Positions 44,647 through 54,983 of a stretch of 64,000 nt of DNA are shown one piece after another. The translations under genes were made by a program, and so were the position numbers. Numbering within the stretch: position 1 is the stretch's first letter; every line of letters starts with the position of its first letter. The notes under the pieces were generated by a model that had not been told where the DNA came from, ran no database searches, and worked only from the letters and a program-made list of their open reading frames with translations. Source of the DNA: Pacificimonas aurantium (GTDB taxonomy: Bacteria; Pseudomonadota; Alphaproteobacteria; Sphingomonadales; Sphingomonadaceae); contig NZ_JAGSGB010000001.1 in NCBI RefSeq assembly GCF_020092905.1, forward strand, positions 992,001 to 1,056,000, read 5' to 3'.

Positions 44647-44868
44647 ATGGCTGATGAAAACCGCCGCACCGAAACCGCCCGCCGGCATGACGATTCGCAC
44701 CTCTCGGGCGGTCCAGAGACCCCGGAGGAGCAGGGCCGTGCCGGCGGCGATCTACAGACCGACGTCGCCACGCAGGCAACGCGCGAGCGGGTCGACGATC
44801 CCGACGCGCATGAGGGCGTCACGAAAGAAGACGAGCTGCAATATACCGGGCGCAAGGGCGGCGCCTGA
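44647..44868 (+). CDS. Small hydrophilic protein, probable general stress gene
   Basis: 73 aa, MADENRRTETARRHDDSHLSG to RKGGA. Very rich in Asp, Glu, Arg, Gly and Thr, with no hydrophobic core and probably disordered. Strong AAAGGAG ribosome site. An exact EcfG-type promoter precedes it. No family recognised. It resembles in style the 59-aa gene at 8969-9148; both may be unstructured stress-protective proteins (inference). Downstream 44869-45042 (174 bp) shows only CCCGGGgtcgttcgtatCCCGGG and no gene. Confidence 0.7.
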   Translation: MADENRRTETARRHDDSHLSGGPETPEEQGRAGGDLQTDVATQATRERVDDPDAHEGVTKEDELQYTGRKGGA

Positions 44869-45042
44869 GGCGTGAGCAGGAGGGCGCCAGCCCGGGGTCG
44901 TTCGTATCCCGGGCCGCCCCGAAAAGCCTTGACCCCAGGCTACGCTGGAACGCTCAATTCAAAAGCTGGCACCTAGCTGCCGCGACGGCCCGGGTTGTTC
45001 CAGATCCGGCCGCGCCAGCCAAGCAAGCGGTCCGGCTACCCG

Positions 45043-46128
45043 TCAGGCGAGGTCGAACATGTCCTTGAAGCCCGACGGGGCGTGCGGTCCGACATAAAGC
45101 TGCTCGAGAACGCCGCGTCCGCGGTGCTGTTTCCCGTCCGGCAGGGTGAGAACCGCCTGCGCCATCGCCTGCACATGGACGTTGCCGGGATTGGCCAGAT
45201 CGACCTCTGCCAGCCTGTGTGTTTCGCGGTGTACGCTGTGATCGCCGTGCGCCGTCCCGTGTCCGCGCGTCGGATGACCATAGCCGATACCGTGCATGTG
45301 GAAATTCCGGCCCAATTCGAAGTTGACCGTGGTGCCATCCTGACCGACCAGCCGTGCGGTTTTTGCATTCCGCGTGCAGGGTTTGAATTCCAGTTCCGGC
45401 GACATGACGAGCTTCGTGATCTTGCCCGATTTCAGATCGACGAGCTTGCCGTCGCGGTTCCAGGCATGACCCGCGGCGTCGTCGTTCGTGTGCCAGAAGA
45501 AGGCGTGATCGGGGAAATTTAGCGGCGACCAGAGCCAGTAGAACTGGAAGGCCGAGGGATCGGTCGGGCCTTGCGGATCGCTGGCGCCGACCGGGCGTAC
45601 GCCCCAAGACCGGTCGCGCGTGCCCCACCAGCCATCGACTTCGATGCGCTTGCCGTCCTTCTCGATCCAGCCATCCCATTTCACCGACTGAGTGAGGCGC
45701 GTCACATCCATCAGCGTGCGGGTGCCGATCGCGTAGGTGAAGCGAGGTTCCTCGATCGGCTCGGCGCGGGCAGTCATGGTAAGGTCGGCGGCCGGCTCGC
45801 CGGCGCCGCCCGCAACGCGAAAGCGGATACTGACCAGGGGTTCGATCACCTCGATGGAAATGGGCTCGACGGTCATGTCCATACGCTCGCCGCCGACGAT
45901 CTTGCGGCTAGCGAAGACGCTCTGCTGGTCGGTCTGGTCGTTCACCGAAAAGGCCGCGTCCATCACGGCGAGATGCGGGTAGACGCCGAGCGCGCCGCCG
46001 AAGAACAGGCTGCCGTCGGGAGCATAGCCGTTGAGGAAATAGCGGTCGTAGAAATTCCGGTCTGTGCCCGCCGTCGCGACCGGCTCGGGCCGCTGGTGGA
46101 TCGGATATTCGTCGCCCTTCGTCAGCAT
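45043..46128 (-). CDS. DUF7064/7065-like beta-sandwich protein of unknown function
   Basis: 361 aa, no signal peptide. The sequence is rich in beta strands with paired aromatic motifs: VDGWWGTRDRSWGVRPVG, FYWLWSPLNFPDHAFFWHTND and FHMHGIGYGHPTRGHG. I associate the RDRSWG and YGHP signatures with the DUF7064/7065 pair in sphingomonads and actinobacteria, often near lipid or steroid catabolism genes. The fold may be AttH/CrtC-like. Possibly co-transcribed with the GST upstream (24 nt). Confidence 0.65.
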   Translation of the reverse strand: MLTKGDEYPIHQRPEPVATAGTDRNFYDRYFLNGYAPDGSLFFGGALGVYPHLAVMDAAFSVNDQTDQQSVFASRKIVGGERMDMTVEPISIEVIEPLVSIRFRVAGGAGEPAADLTMTARAEPIEEPRFTYAIGTRTLMDVTRLTQSVKWDGWIEKDGKRIEVDGWWGTRDRSWGVRPVGASDPQGPTDPSAFQFYWLWSPLNFPDHAFFWHTNDDAAGHAWNRDGKLVDLKSGKITKLVMSPELEFKPCTRNAKTARLVGQDGTTVNFELGRNFHMHGIGYGHPTRGHGTAHGDHSVHRETHRLAEVDLANPGNVHVQAMAQAVLTLPDGKQHRGRGVLEQLYVGPHAPSGFKDMFDLA

Positions 46129-46152
46129 GCTAAGTCTCCCCAATAGTCCTGG

Positions 46153-47175
46153 TTATCTTGTATAGGCGTCGATCAGCGGCGTGCCCGCAAGCGCGGCGAG
46201 CGCCGCCCGGTTCTCCGCGCCGAGATCGGCAATGACTGCGCCGGTCGCCTTGCGGCATTTCTCGGTAAATCCACGGGCGCGCATGACGCGCGGCTCGCCG
46301 TCGCTGCTCCAGCGCGCCTCTTTCTCGCCGGCTGCGACCGCGGCGGCATTCGCGCCGAGAAAGGCTGCGAAATCGTCCATCCCGGCGAAGAAGGCGCGCA
46401 GCGTTTCAGGGGCGCTGTCCGCGTTGTCGAAGTCGCCGTCGCCCGCGACCGCCAGCCTGACCCGTTCCGCGAAGGCCGCGAGAGCAGGCCAGCGCGGTTC
46501 GACATAGGCGCGCGCCGCCGGTTCCCAGAGCAGTCCTGCCTCCAGAAAGCCGAACATCGCGAAGTCGGGGAGGGAGACGCGCGTGCCAAGAAGGAACGGG
46601 CGGGTCTCGAAATGAGCAGCCAAGGCGTCCGCGGCACCGTGGAGGATGCCCAGCACCTCCTGCGCATAGTCCTCGCCCACCCGGTTCACCGCGCCGGCAC
46701 CGGCGAAAAACTGCGAAGCATAGCCGACGCCCGGGTGATCGTGCGCCTCGCCGGGATCCTCGCCCGGGTCGTCGTCGCCGTTCATGCCAGCGACGGCATG
46801 GCGCGCGACCCAGCGCCGGTTCTCCGCGTCGGTGACGCGCCAGTGCAGCGTGGGACGCAGCAGCCACTCGTCGGCCCAGTCGTCGAGTATCAGCGCCGCC
46901 GCGCGCATCGCCGGATCGGCGGGCAGGATGGCGGCGTCCGGATGCTGCCGGCCGAGATAGAGGCCGATGTCGGTGGAGTCGGTGACCCAGTCGTCCTCAG
47001 GCGTCCGGAGGACCGGAAACTTGCGGTAGCCGCCCACCGCGGCCTCGACCTCCGGCGCGATCTCTGCGGTCTTCAGAAGGTCCTCGTGCGGCAGGCGCAT
47101 CGCCGCAAGCATGGCGGCCACCTTCCTCGTATAAAAGGACGGGCGGAGGCCGTAGAGCTGGTAGGCCGGTTCCAT
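46153..47175 (-). CDS. Glutathione S-transferase family protein
   Basis: 340 aa. The N-terminal thioredoxin-like domain (YQLYGLRPSFYTRKVAAMLA, KFPVLRTPEDDWVTDSTDIGLYLG) has a Ser/Tyr-type active site. The C-terminal helical domain is longer than in classical GSTs. Residues about 290-340 add an unusual tail (MRARGFTEKCRKATGAVIADLG). Substrate unknown. Divergent from tldD. Confidence 0.82.
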   Translation of the reverse strand: MEPAYQLYGLRPSFYTRKVAAMLAAMRLPHEDLLKTAEIAPEVEAAVGGYRKFPVLRTPEDDWVTDSTDIGLYLGRQHPDAAILPADPAMRAAALILDDWADEWLLRPTLHWRVTDAENRRWVARHAVAGMNGDDDPGEDPGEAHDHPGVGYASQFFAGAGAVNRVGEDYAQEVLGILHGAADALAAHFETRPFLLGTRVSLPDFAMFGFLEAGLLWEPAARAYVEPRWPALAAFAERVRLAVAGDGDFDNADSAPETLRAFFAGMDDFAAFLGANAAAVAAGEKEARWSSDGEPRVMRARGFTEKCRKATGAVIADLGAENRAALAALAGTPLIDAYTR

Positions 47176-47263
47176 GATCGTGCTCCCTATGGGGCGGGGG
47201 CGCCGGGGTCATCCTGACGCTTTGGGTGGCGCGGGGCGCCTTCGGCTCTCATATAACCAGCCT

Positions 47264-48709
47264 ATGACCGATACCGCATCCTCTCCCGCCGGCCCCCACG
47301 AGCAGCTTTATGGCGGCACCGACATCGACCCCGCGCGGCTGCCCGCGCTGATCGGCGACCTTCTGTCCGGCACAGACGACGGCGAGCTGTTCGTGCAGAA
47401 CGCCGTGACGGAAAGCTTCGCCTTCGACGACGGACGGCTGAAATCCGCCAACTACGATCATATGCGCGGCTTCGGACTGCGCGGTCTGGCCGGAGAGAAG
47501 ACCGGCTTTGCCCATTCGAACGTCATGAGCGAGGCGGCCATCCGCCGCGCGGGTGAGACGGTGGGCCTCGCCGCCAAGGGGCATGACGCGGTCGCCGCGC
47601 CGCCGCCCGCGCGCACCAACCGGCATCTCTACGGCCTCGACAACCCGCTGGAGGCGACGCCCTTCCGCCAGAAGGTCGAACTGCTGGAACGCATCGACGC
47701 CGCCGCCCGGGCGCGCGACCCGCGCGTGCGGCAGGTCAGCATCTCGATGGTCTCGAGCCATTCGGCGGTCGAGATCGTGCGCGCAGACGGCTTTCGCGCC
47801 GCCGACGTCCGCCCGCTCGTGCGCATGAATGTCGAGGTCGTCACCGAAGTGAACGGCCGGCGCGAGCGCGGCTATTTCGGCCATGGCGGGCGCTACGACC
47901 TCGAGCGGCTGATGGACGAGGAGGCGTGGAACCGCGCCATCGACGAGGCGCTGCGCCAGAGCCTGGTGAACCAGGAATCGGTCGATGCGCCCGCCGGCCA
48001 GATGAACGTCGTCCTCGGCTCCGGCTGGTGCGGCGTCCTCCTGCACGAGGCGGTGGGGCACGGGCTGGAAGGCGACTTCAACCGCAAGGGCCAGTCGACC
48101 TTCTCGGGCCGCATCGGCGAGCAGGTGGCGGCGAAGGGCGTAACCGTCGTCGACCAGGGCAACCTGCCCGAACGGCGCGGCTCTCTCAGCATCGACGACG
48201 AGGGCACGCCCACCTCGGAAACCGTGCTGATCGAGGACGGCGTCCTGAAGGGCTATATGCAGGACCGGCTGAACGCGCGCCTGATGGGCGCCGCGCCGAC
48301 GGGCAACGGTCGCCGCGAAAGCTATGGCCACAGCCCGATGCCGCGCATGACCAACACCTTCATGCGCGCAGGCGGCGACGATCCCGAAGAGATCATCCAG
48401 CGCGCGGGCACCGGCATCTACACGAAGAGCTTCGGCGGCGGGCAGGTCGACATCACCAGCGGCAAGTTCGTGTTCAGCTGCACCGAGGCCTATCTGATCG
48501 AGGACGGCAAGCTGGGCGCGCCGATCAAGGGCGCGACGCTGATCGGCTCGGGCCCGGAAGTCATGCAGCGGGTGAAGGCCATCGGTACCGACTTCGCGCT
48601 CGACGAGGGCATCGGCGTGTGCGGCAAGGGCGGCCAGAGCGTGCCCGCGGGCGTCGGCCAGCCGACCATGTTCGCCGAAGGGCTGACGGTGGGCGGCACG
48701 GCGGCCTAG
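47264..48709 (+). CDS. tldD: Metalloprotease TldD
   Basis: 481 aa. The zinc motif HEAVGHGLEGD is at 261-271 and the third ligand is probably the Cys in VFSCTEAYL. With TldE/PmbA (not adjacent), it degrades unfolded peptides; in E. coli it processes microcin B17 and the CcdA antitoxin. ATG 47264 is chosen by homology. Confidence 0.94.
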   Translation: MTDTASSPAGPHEQLYGGTDIDPARLPALIGDLLSGTDDGELFVQNAVTESFAFDDGRLKSANYDHMRGFGLRGLAGEKTGFAHSNVMSEAAIRRAGETVGLAAKGHDAVAAPPPARTNRHLYGLDNPLEATPFRQKVELLERIDAAARARDPRVRQVSISMVSSHSAVEIVRADGFRAADVRPLVRMNVEVVTEVNGRRERGYFGHGGRYDLERLMDEEAWNRAIDEALRQSLVNQESVDAPAGQMNVVLGSGWCGVLLHEAVGHGLEGDFNRKGQSTFSGRIGEQVAAKGVTVVDQGNLPERRGSLSIDDEGTPTSETVLIEDGVLKGYMQDRLNARLMGAAPTGNGRRESYGHSPMPRMTNTFMRAGGDDPEEIIQRAGTGIYTKSFGGGQVDITSGKFVFSCTEAYLIEDGKLGAPIKGATLIGSGPEVMQRVKAIGTDFALDEGIGVCGKGGQSVPAGVGQPTMFAEGLTVGGTAA

Positions 48710-48770
48710 CGAGCGCTTGCCGGGGTGATCGGCGCCGGTTAGCGTGACCGGCGTTCAAGAGGAGGATTTC

Positions 48771-48788
48771 ATGAACAAAGCGCTCTGA
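48771..48788 (+). other. Five-codon mini-ORF with strong ribosome site
   Basis: ATG AAC AAA GCG CTC TGA (MNKAL-stop) follows AAGAGGAGG with ideal spacing, 40 nt before the CatB-like gene start, whose own ribosome site is poor. It could be a leader peptide, a reinitiation aid, or a decayed gene start. Confidence 0.4.
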
Positions 48789-48828
48789 GCCCCAAGCCCT
48801 TTTCGGCCCCGGACCCGGAGTCTTCGTC

Positions 48829-49518
48829 ATGCCTGCCCATAATTTCCCCGCGCCCTCGACGCGCGCCCCGCTCCTCATGCCGGACGGACGGCCGCACGCC
48901 GGCACCGTCTTTCTGAACGCCGCCATCGACCATCCGCGCTGGGATGTCGGCGACTACAGCTATGCGTCCTGCCACCGGCCGCCGGACGACTGGGCGATGC
49001 ATCTGGCGCCCTATCTCTATCCGGATAGCGAAGAGATGCTGCGGATCGGCAAATTCTGTCAGATCGCGGATGGCGTCATGTTCGTCACTGCATCCGCGAA
49101 CCACCGCTATGACGGCTTTTCCAGCTATCCCTTCGCGATCTTCGACGGCATGGACCCGGCGCGGCCCTCGCTGCCCGACGGCCCCTTTCCCGATACGGTC
49201 GTCGGCCATGACGTCTGGATCGGCCAGGGCGCGAAAATCCTGCCGGGCGCCAAGCTGGCAAGCGGCACCATCGTCGGCGCGGGCGCGGTTGTGGGCGGGA
49301 CGACGAATCCCTACAGCGTCGTGGCGGGCAACCCGGCGCGGGAGATACGCCGCCGCTTCAGCCAAGCGGCAACTCGCCGGCTGCTCGACCTTGCCTGGTG
49401 GGACTGGCCGATCGATACGATCCTTTCCCATGAGGCGGCGATCTGCGGCGGCGACCTGGCCGCCCTAGTGCGCGCCGCCGGATCGAGACCGCTCGTCAGT
49501 GGCGGCGAAAAGACCTAG
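48829..49518 (+). CDS. CatB-like xenobiotic O-acetyltransferase
   Basis: 229-aa left-handed beta-helix acetyltransferase. Catalytic His in ASANHRYDGFSSYPF. Hexapeptide coils: VGHDVWIGQGAKILPGAKLAS, then GTIVGAGAVVGG and YSVVAGNPAREIRRRF. Relatives include VatD-type streptogramin and CatB chloramphenicol acetyltransferases, but chromosomal members often act on sugars or other substrates; resistance cannot be claimed. Confidence 0.85.
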   Translation: MPAHNFPAPSTRAPLLMPDGRPHAGTVFLNAAIDHPRWDVGDYSYASCHRPPDDWAMHLAPYLYPDSEEMLRIGKFCQIADGVMFVTASANHRYDGFSSYPFAIFDGMDPARPSLPDGPFPDTVVGHDVWIGQGAKILPGAKLASGTIVGAGAVVGGTTNPYSVVAGNPAREIRRRFSQAATRRLLDLAWWDWPIDTILSHEAAICGGDLAALVRAAGSRPLVSGGEKT

Positions 49519-49528
49519 GGAGGTGGAG

Positions 49529-50110
49529 ATGGCCGACTTTACCGAGACCCTTACCGACAAGCACATCGCCTTCATCGGGGCGCAGCCGGTGTTCTTCACC
49601 GCGACGGCGGCGGAGGGCGCGCGGATCAACCTCAGTCCCAAGGGGCTCGATACCTTCCGGGTCCTGTCGGACCGGGAAGTTGCATATCTGGACCTTGGCG
49701 GATCGGGTAACGAGACGCACGCCCACCTGATGGCGGACGGGCGCATCACCATCATGTTCTGCGGCTTCGAGCAGCCCGCGAACATCCTGCGTATCTATGG
49801 CCGGGGCACTCCCGTGCTTCCGCAGGACGAGGGCTGGGACGCGCTGGCGCGCCATTTCGAGCTGCTGCCGGGTACGCGGCAGATCTTCCGCATCGCCATC
49901 GAGACTGTACAGACGAGCTGCGGCTGGGGCGTTCCGCTGATGCATGTGGACCGGGCGCGCGATACGCTGACCAAGGCGCATGCCAATGCCGACGGAGAGG
50001 CATGGGTCGACGAAGTGCAGACCCGCACCTCCTCGATCGACGGCCTGCCGGTCAGGCCCACCGACCGTTATTTCGGCCCGGAAGGCGGCAAGGGCGCGAA
50101 AAGCCTTTAG
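49529..50110 (+). CDS. Pyridoxamine 5'-phosphate oxidase-fold protein
   Basis: 193 aa split-barrel FMN-type protein. FFTATAAEGARINLSPKGLDTFRVL, LMADGRITIMFCGFEQPANILRIYGRG and a C-terminal RPTDRYFGPEGG fit the PPOX family of unknown members. Strong AGGGAGGTGGAG ribosome site. Its stop overlaps the convergent PEP-CTERM gene by 4 nt. Confidence 0.82.
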   Translation: MADFTETLTDKHIAFIGAQPVFFTATAAEGARINLSPKGLDTFRVLSDREVAYLDLGGSGNETHAHLMADGRITIMFCGFEQPANILRIYGRGTPVLPQDEGWDALARHFELLPGTRQIFRIAIETVQTSCGWGVPLMHVDRARDTLTKAHANADGEAWVDEVQTRTSSIDGLPVRPTDRYFGPEGGKGAKSL

Positions 50111-50805
50111 ACGCGGGAACGGGGCCGGGAACGGGAACGAGGCCCGCGTCGCCGCAGGCCCGCCGCCGTCAGTGCGCCTAGTCCGAGAAGACCGAACGAG
50201 GCCGGGGACGGTATTGCGTCGGCCTGGAAAAACTGGATTTCGCTGACGAACACCCAATGGTCGCGGCCGTCCCGAAGGCGGTTCATGCGAAGCGCGATCC
50301 TGTCGACATCGGGCATGGCAGAGGTATCGAGTGTAATCGCGGTCGGTCCCGTCCCCGCCGGATCGGAGAAGAAATATTCCTGATCGAAAACGACCGTGCC
50401 GTCGCGCCAGGCCGACATGCCTACGCGCGGGATATGGTCAACGCCGCCAACACCGTCCGCGTCATCCTGATGGATGACGATAGAGTCGATGACCGCCGGA
50501 TCGGCAAAATGGAAGACCGGCACCGGATCGGCGTCGATCCATCCCACATAGGCCTTGCCGCCGCCCGGCCCCTCTTCGACCGGCCAGGGCTGCGTGGCGA
50601 TCACGCCGTCCGTCAGGTCGCCGGAGCCGCCAGAGAGATATCCGTAGCGGTTCGTCTTGTCGCCCAGACCATCGTAGCTGTCGTCGAAATAGGTATAGGT
50701 CCCGGCGTCACCGTTCGGCGTGTCATAGTAATCGGGAACGATCTGCACCGCGCCCGCCGGAAGCGGCAGCAACAGGGCAACGGTCAGGAACTTGCCAGAT
50801 TTCAT
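50107..50805 (-). CDS. Exported protein with PEP-CTERM-like sorting tail
   Basis: 232 aa. N-terminal signal peptide (FLTVALLLPLPAGA). A beta-rich body looks like a discoidin/carbohydrate-binding-type sandwich (VFHFADPAVIDSIVIHQDDADG, DHWVFVSEIQFF). The C-terminus IPSPASFGLLGLGALTAAGLRRR is a PEP-CTERM signal in which PSP replaces PEP. Such tails are processed by exosortase and linked to exopolysaccharide. No exosortase gene is in the window. Confidence 0.75.
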   Translation of the reverse strand: MKSGKFLTVALLLPLPAGAVQIVPDYYDTPNGDAGTYTYFDDSYDGLGDKTNRYGYLSGGSGDLTDGVIATQPWPVEEGPGGGKAYVGWIDADPVPVFHFADPAVIDSIVIHQDDADGVGGVDHIPRVGMSAWRDGTVVFDQEYFFSDPAGTGPTAITLDTSAMPDVDRIALRMNRLRDGRDHWVFVSEIQFFQADAIPSPASFGLLGLGALTAAGLRRRGPRSRSRPRSRV

Positions 50806-50954
50806 CTTTGAGGCCTCCACGCGCGGGGTGCCGAGCAAAGGTCGTGCCGACATCAGAAAGTCGCGCTATCCTAAGGCCTTGAAATGATGGGTCCTGCGCG
50901 GCCGCCCACATGTCGTAAAGACAGCCGACACCGACTGAGTTATGCCGCTTTGCC

Positions 50955-51146
50955 ATGATCGAACTGGCCGTGTTCCATAATCCCGTCGAAGCCGACCTTG
51001 CCCGCGCGCGGTTGGACGCCGCGGGGATCGAGGCGCTGCTCCTCAATCACAATACGGGCGGCCTGTTCGGCGGCGCGCTGATGCCCTCGCGCCTGATGGT
51101 GCTGGCGGAGGACGAAGCGGAGGCTCGCCGCCTGCTCGAAATTTGA
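50955..51146 (+). CDS. DUF2007 family protein
   Basis: 63 aa, MIELAVFHNPVEADLARARLDAAGIEA in short form, ending DEAEARRLLEI. The family has a ferredoxin-like fold, is called a putative signal-transducing protein, and has no firm function. It lies upstream of glnK but is separated by the sigma-54 promoter. Confidence 0.85.
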   Translation: MIELAVFHNPVEADLARARLDAAGIEALLLNHNTGGLFGGALMPSRLMVLAEDEAEARRLLEI

Positions 51147-51644
<498 letters not shown>

Positions 51645-51658
51645 TCAAGGAGGGGACA

Positions 51659-52981
<1,323 letters not shown>

Positions 52982-53003
52982 CGGACACTCCGCGGAGGAG
53001 GTG

Positions 53004-53045
53004 GGGCCGGTCGCTTCGGGGGGAAGCGGCCGGCCCTTTCCTTTT
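53004..53045 (+). terminator. Intrinsic terminator after amtB
   Basis: GGGCCGG (53004-53010) pairs with CCGGCCC (53030-53036), plus inner CGCTTC/GAAGCG, followed by TTTCCTTTT. Confidence 0.85.
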
Positions 53046-53138
53046 GGGGGCAGGGCCGAAGTGGGATCCCAGCCTTCGCCGGGTGCCAAATGCGGGATGC
53101 CTGAATGCGAGAGGACAGGGCCCGGCGGGCGGACCCTC

Positions 53139-53951
53139 TCAGACGAGCGTGAGGCCGCCGTCGAGAACGATGCCAGACCCGGTCACATATTTGCCTTCGT
53201 CCGAGCAGAGATAGGCCGCCGCCGCCGCCACATCTTCCGGATCGCCGTAGCGCCCCATGGGGATGGGGGTTGCCTGGCGCATCTGTTCGGGGGTTTCGGC
53301 CAACCCCAGCGAGACGAAGCTTTCCTCCAGACGGTCAGCCATCTTCGTCTGGGTCATGCCGGGGTAGAGGCAGACGACGCGGATACCGAGTTGCAGCTGG
53401 CCGGCCTCCAGCGCGGCGCATTTGGTGATGTGCGCCACCGCCGCCTTGCTGGCGCAATAGGTCGTCATCGCGGTGGTCGGCTTCAGCCCGGCGACCGATG
53501 CCAGGTTGAGGATCGTGCCGCCCTGGCCCGGGGTGGCGCCCGGCTTCATGGCGCGGAACGCCGTGCGGCAGCCGAGCATGACGCCGAAGACGTTGATGTC
53601 GAACAGCCGCTTCACTTCGGCCATGTCGAGCGCCTCGACGAAGCCCGCGGTTTCGATGCCCGCATTGTTGATGAGGATGTCGAAGCGTCCGGTCTCCTCG
53701 ATCAGGCGGACGGCGGCGGTGTTCCAGTCGCGTTCTTCCGTCACGTCTTGGCGCATTGCCAGCGCGCCGTTGCCGATCTCGGCAGCCGCAGCGGAGACGG
53801 CCTCTTCGTCGATATCGGTCATCAGGAGGGTGGCGCCTTCGGCGGCAAAGCGCCGTGAGATCGCCAGGCCCAGACCTTGCGCGGCGCCGGTGACGAGCAC
53901 CGATTTGCCGGCCAGTCCGCGTCCGTCTGCCAAATTGCTGCCGTTCGTCAT
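53139..53951 (-). CDS. Short-chain dehydrogenase/reductase
   Basis: 270-aa classical SDR. Cofactor loop [15 protein letters not shown], acidic TDID suggesting NAD(H), NNAG, catalytic Ser in [14 protein letters not shown] (Tyr-x3-Lys) and a C-terminal [17 protein letters not shown]. Substrate unknown. ATG 53951; its GGGGAG ribosome site lies inside a perfect hairpin. Confidence 0.9.
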   Translation of the reverse strand: MTNGSNLADGRGLAGKSVLVTGAAQGLGLAISRRFAAEGATLLMTDIDEEAVSAAAAEIGNGALAMRQDVTEERDWNTAAVRLIEETGRFDILINNAGIETAGFVEALDMAEVKRLFDINVFGVMLGCRTAFRAMKPGATPGQGGTILNLASVAGLKPTTAMTTYCASKAAVAHITKCAALEAGQLQLGIRVVCLYPGMTQTKMADRLEESFVSLGLAETPEQMRQATPIPMGRYGDPEDVAAAAAYLCSDEGKYVTGSGIVLDGGLTLV

Positions 53952-53958
53952 GATCACT

Positions 53959-53980
53959 CTCCCCGACCTGTTTCGGGGAG
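53959..53980 (-). promoter_or_regulatory. Hairpin covering the SDR ribosome site
   Basis: On the minus strand CTCCCCGA-AACAGG-TCGGGGAG, a perfect 8-bp stem. The right arm holds the GGGGAG Shine-Dalgarno for ATG 53951. It may limit translation or end the upstream hydroxylase transcript. Confidence 0.5.
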
Positions 53981-54032
53981 GCTTTGACGGCGCGGCCGCG
54001 CGGCGATCAAGCTGGCGAAACTGCTGCCCCCC

Positions 54033-54983
54033 TCAGGCTGCGGGGCGGTGGGGCCCGGCAGGTGCGCCCGGTGCCCGGCCGGTTGCGGCGGGAGGGTCGC
54101 CGAGCCCGGCCTGACGGCGGATTGCTTCGGACGTGAGGCGGCTGCCGTCATGGCTCCAGCCCGGCTCACGCGCGACATAGTTCCAGCGGGCCCGCCAGGT
54201 CGGCGCCGCCCACAGGTCCTTTGCAATGCCGACCCATTCATGCACCGCCACCCAGAGCGGATTGAAGCTGCCGAGATTCCTGACGATGCCGTAGCGCAGC
54301 GGCTCCTCGGCCGGATCGGGCTCCGGCTCGAACGTGCCGAACAGGCGGTCCCAGATGATGAGCATGCCGGCATAGTTGCGGTCTAGGCAGCGCGGGTTCG
54401 TGGCATGGTGGACGCGGTGGTGCGACGGGGTGTTGAACACCGCCTCGAACCATGCCGGCATTTTCTTCGCGCTCTCCGTGTGGATCCAGAACTGGTAGAC
54501 GAGATTCACGCCCGAGCAGAAGAAGACCATTGCCGGCTCGAAGACGAGAAAGAGCGGCAGCGAAAAGACGAAGCTGAGCGAAACCGTGCCGGTCCAGGTC
54601 TGCCTGAGCGCGGTGGACAGGTTGTAGTGCTGCGAGCTGTGGTGAATGACATGGCTCGCCCAGAACCAGCGCACACGGTGCGCGGTACGGTGGAAGGCAT
54701 AATAGCTGAGATCGTCGGCAAGGAAGCACAGCAGCCATGCCCACCAGGCCCAGCCCGCTTCGGCGATCCGGTAGTCGGAAATGACGATCGCCGCCGCCAC
54801 GAACATGCCGCCGGTGAGGAGGCCGGCGACCGTGCTGCCGAACCCCATGAGCAGGCTGGTGGCGGTGTCGCGCCACTCGTAATGGCCGGCCGAGCGCCCC
54901 TTCAGCCGTACCCAGAGCAATTCCAGGACCATCGCGCCGATGAAGAAGGGGACGGCGATCTCTACGGGATCAGGCAGCTCCAT
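54033..54983 (-). CDS. Sterol desaturase / fatty acid hydroxylase family protein
   Basis: 316-aa integral membrane di-iron enzyme. Histidine boxes HRTAH, HVIHHSSQHYN and TPSHHRVHHATN are present in order among about four membrane segments. The family hydroxylates or desaturates sterols, carotenoids and fatty acids; the substrate is uncertain. The C-terminal Pro/Ala-rich tail is variable. It overlaps the preceding gene by 14 nt. Confidence 0.9.
   Translation of the reverse strand: MELPDPVEIAVPFFIGAMVLELLWVRLKGRSAGHYEWRDTATSLLMGFGSTVAGLLTGGMFVAAAIVISDYRIAEAGWAWWAWLLCFLADDLSYYAFHRTAHRVRWFWASHVIHHSSQHYNLSTALRQTWTGTVSLSFVFSLPLFLVFEPAMVFFCSGVNLVYQFWIHTESAKKMPAWFEAVFNTPSHHRVHHATNPRCLDRNYAGMLIIWDRLFGTFEPEPDPAEEPLRYGIVRNLGSFNPLWVAVHEWVGIAKDLWAAPTWRARWNYVAREPGWSHDGSRLTSEAIRRQAGLGDPPAATGRAPGAPAGPHRPAA

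Noticed and set aside
48829-49518. CatB-like gene as antibiotic resistance determinant
   Set aside because: Beta-helix acetyltransferases of this type have many substrates; there is no mobile context or resistance neighbours.
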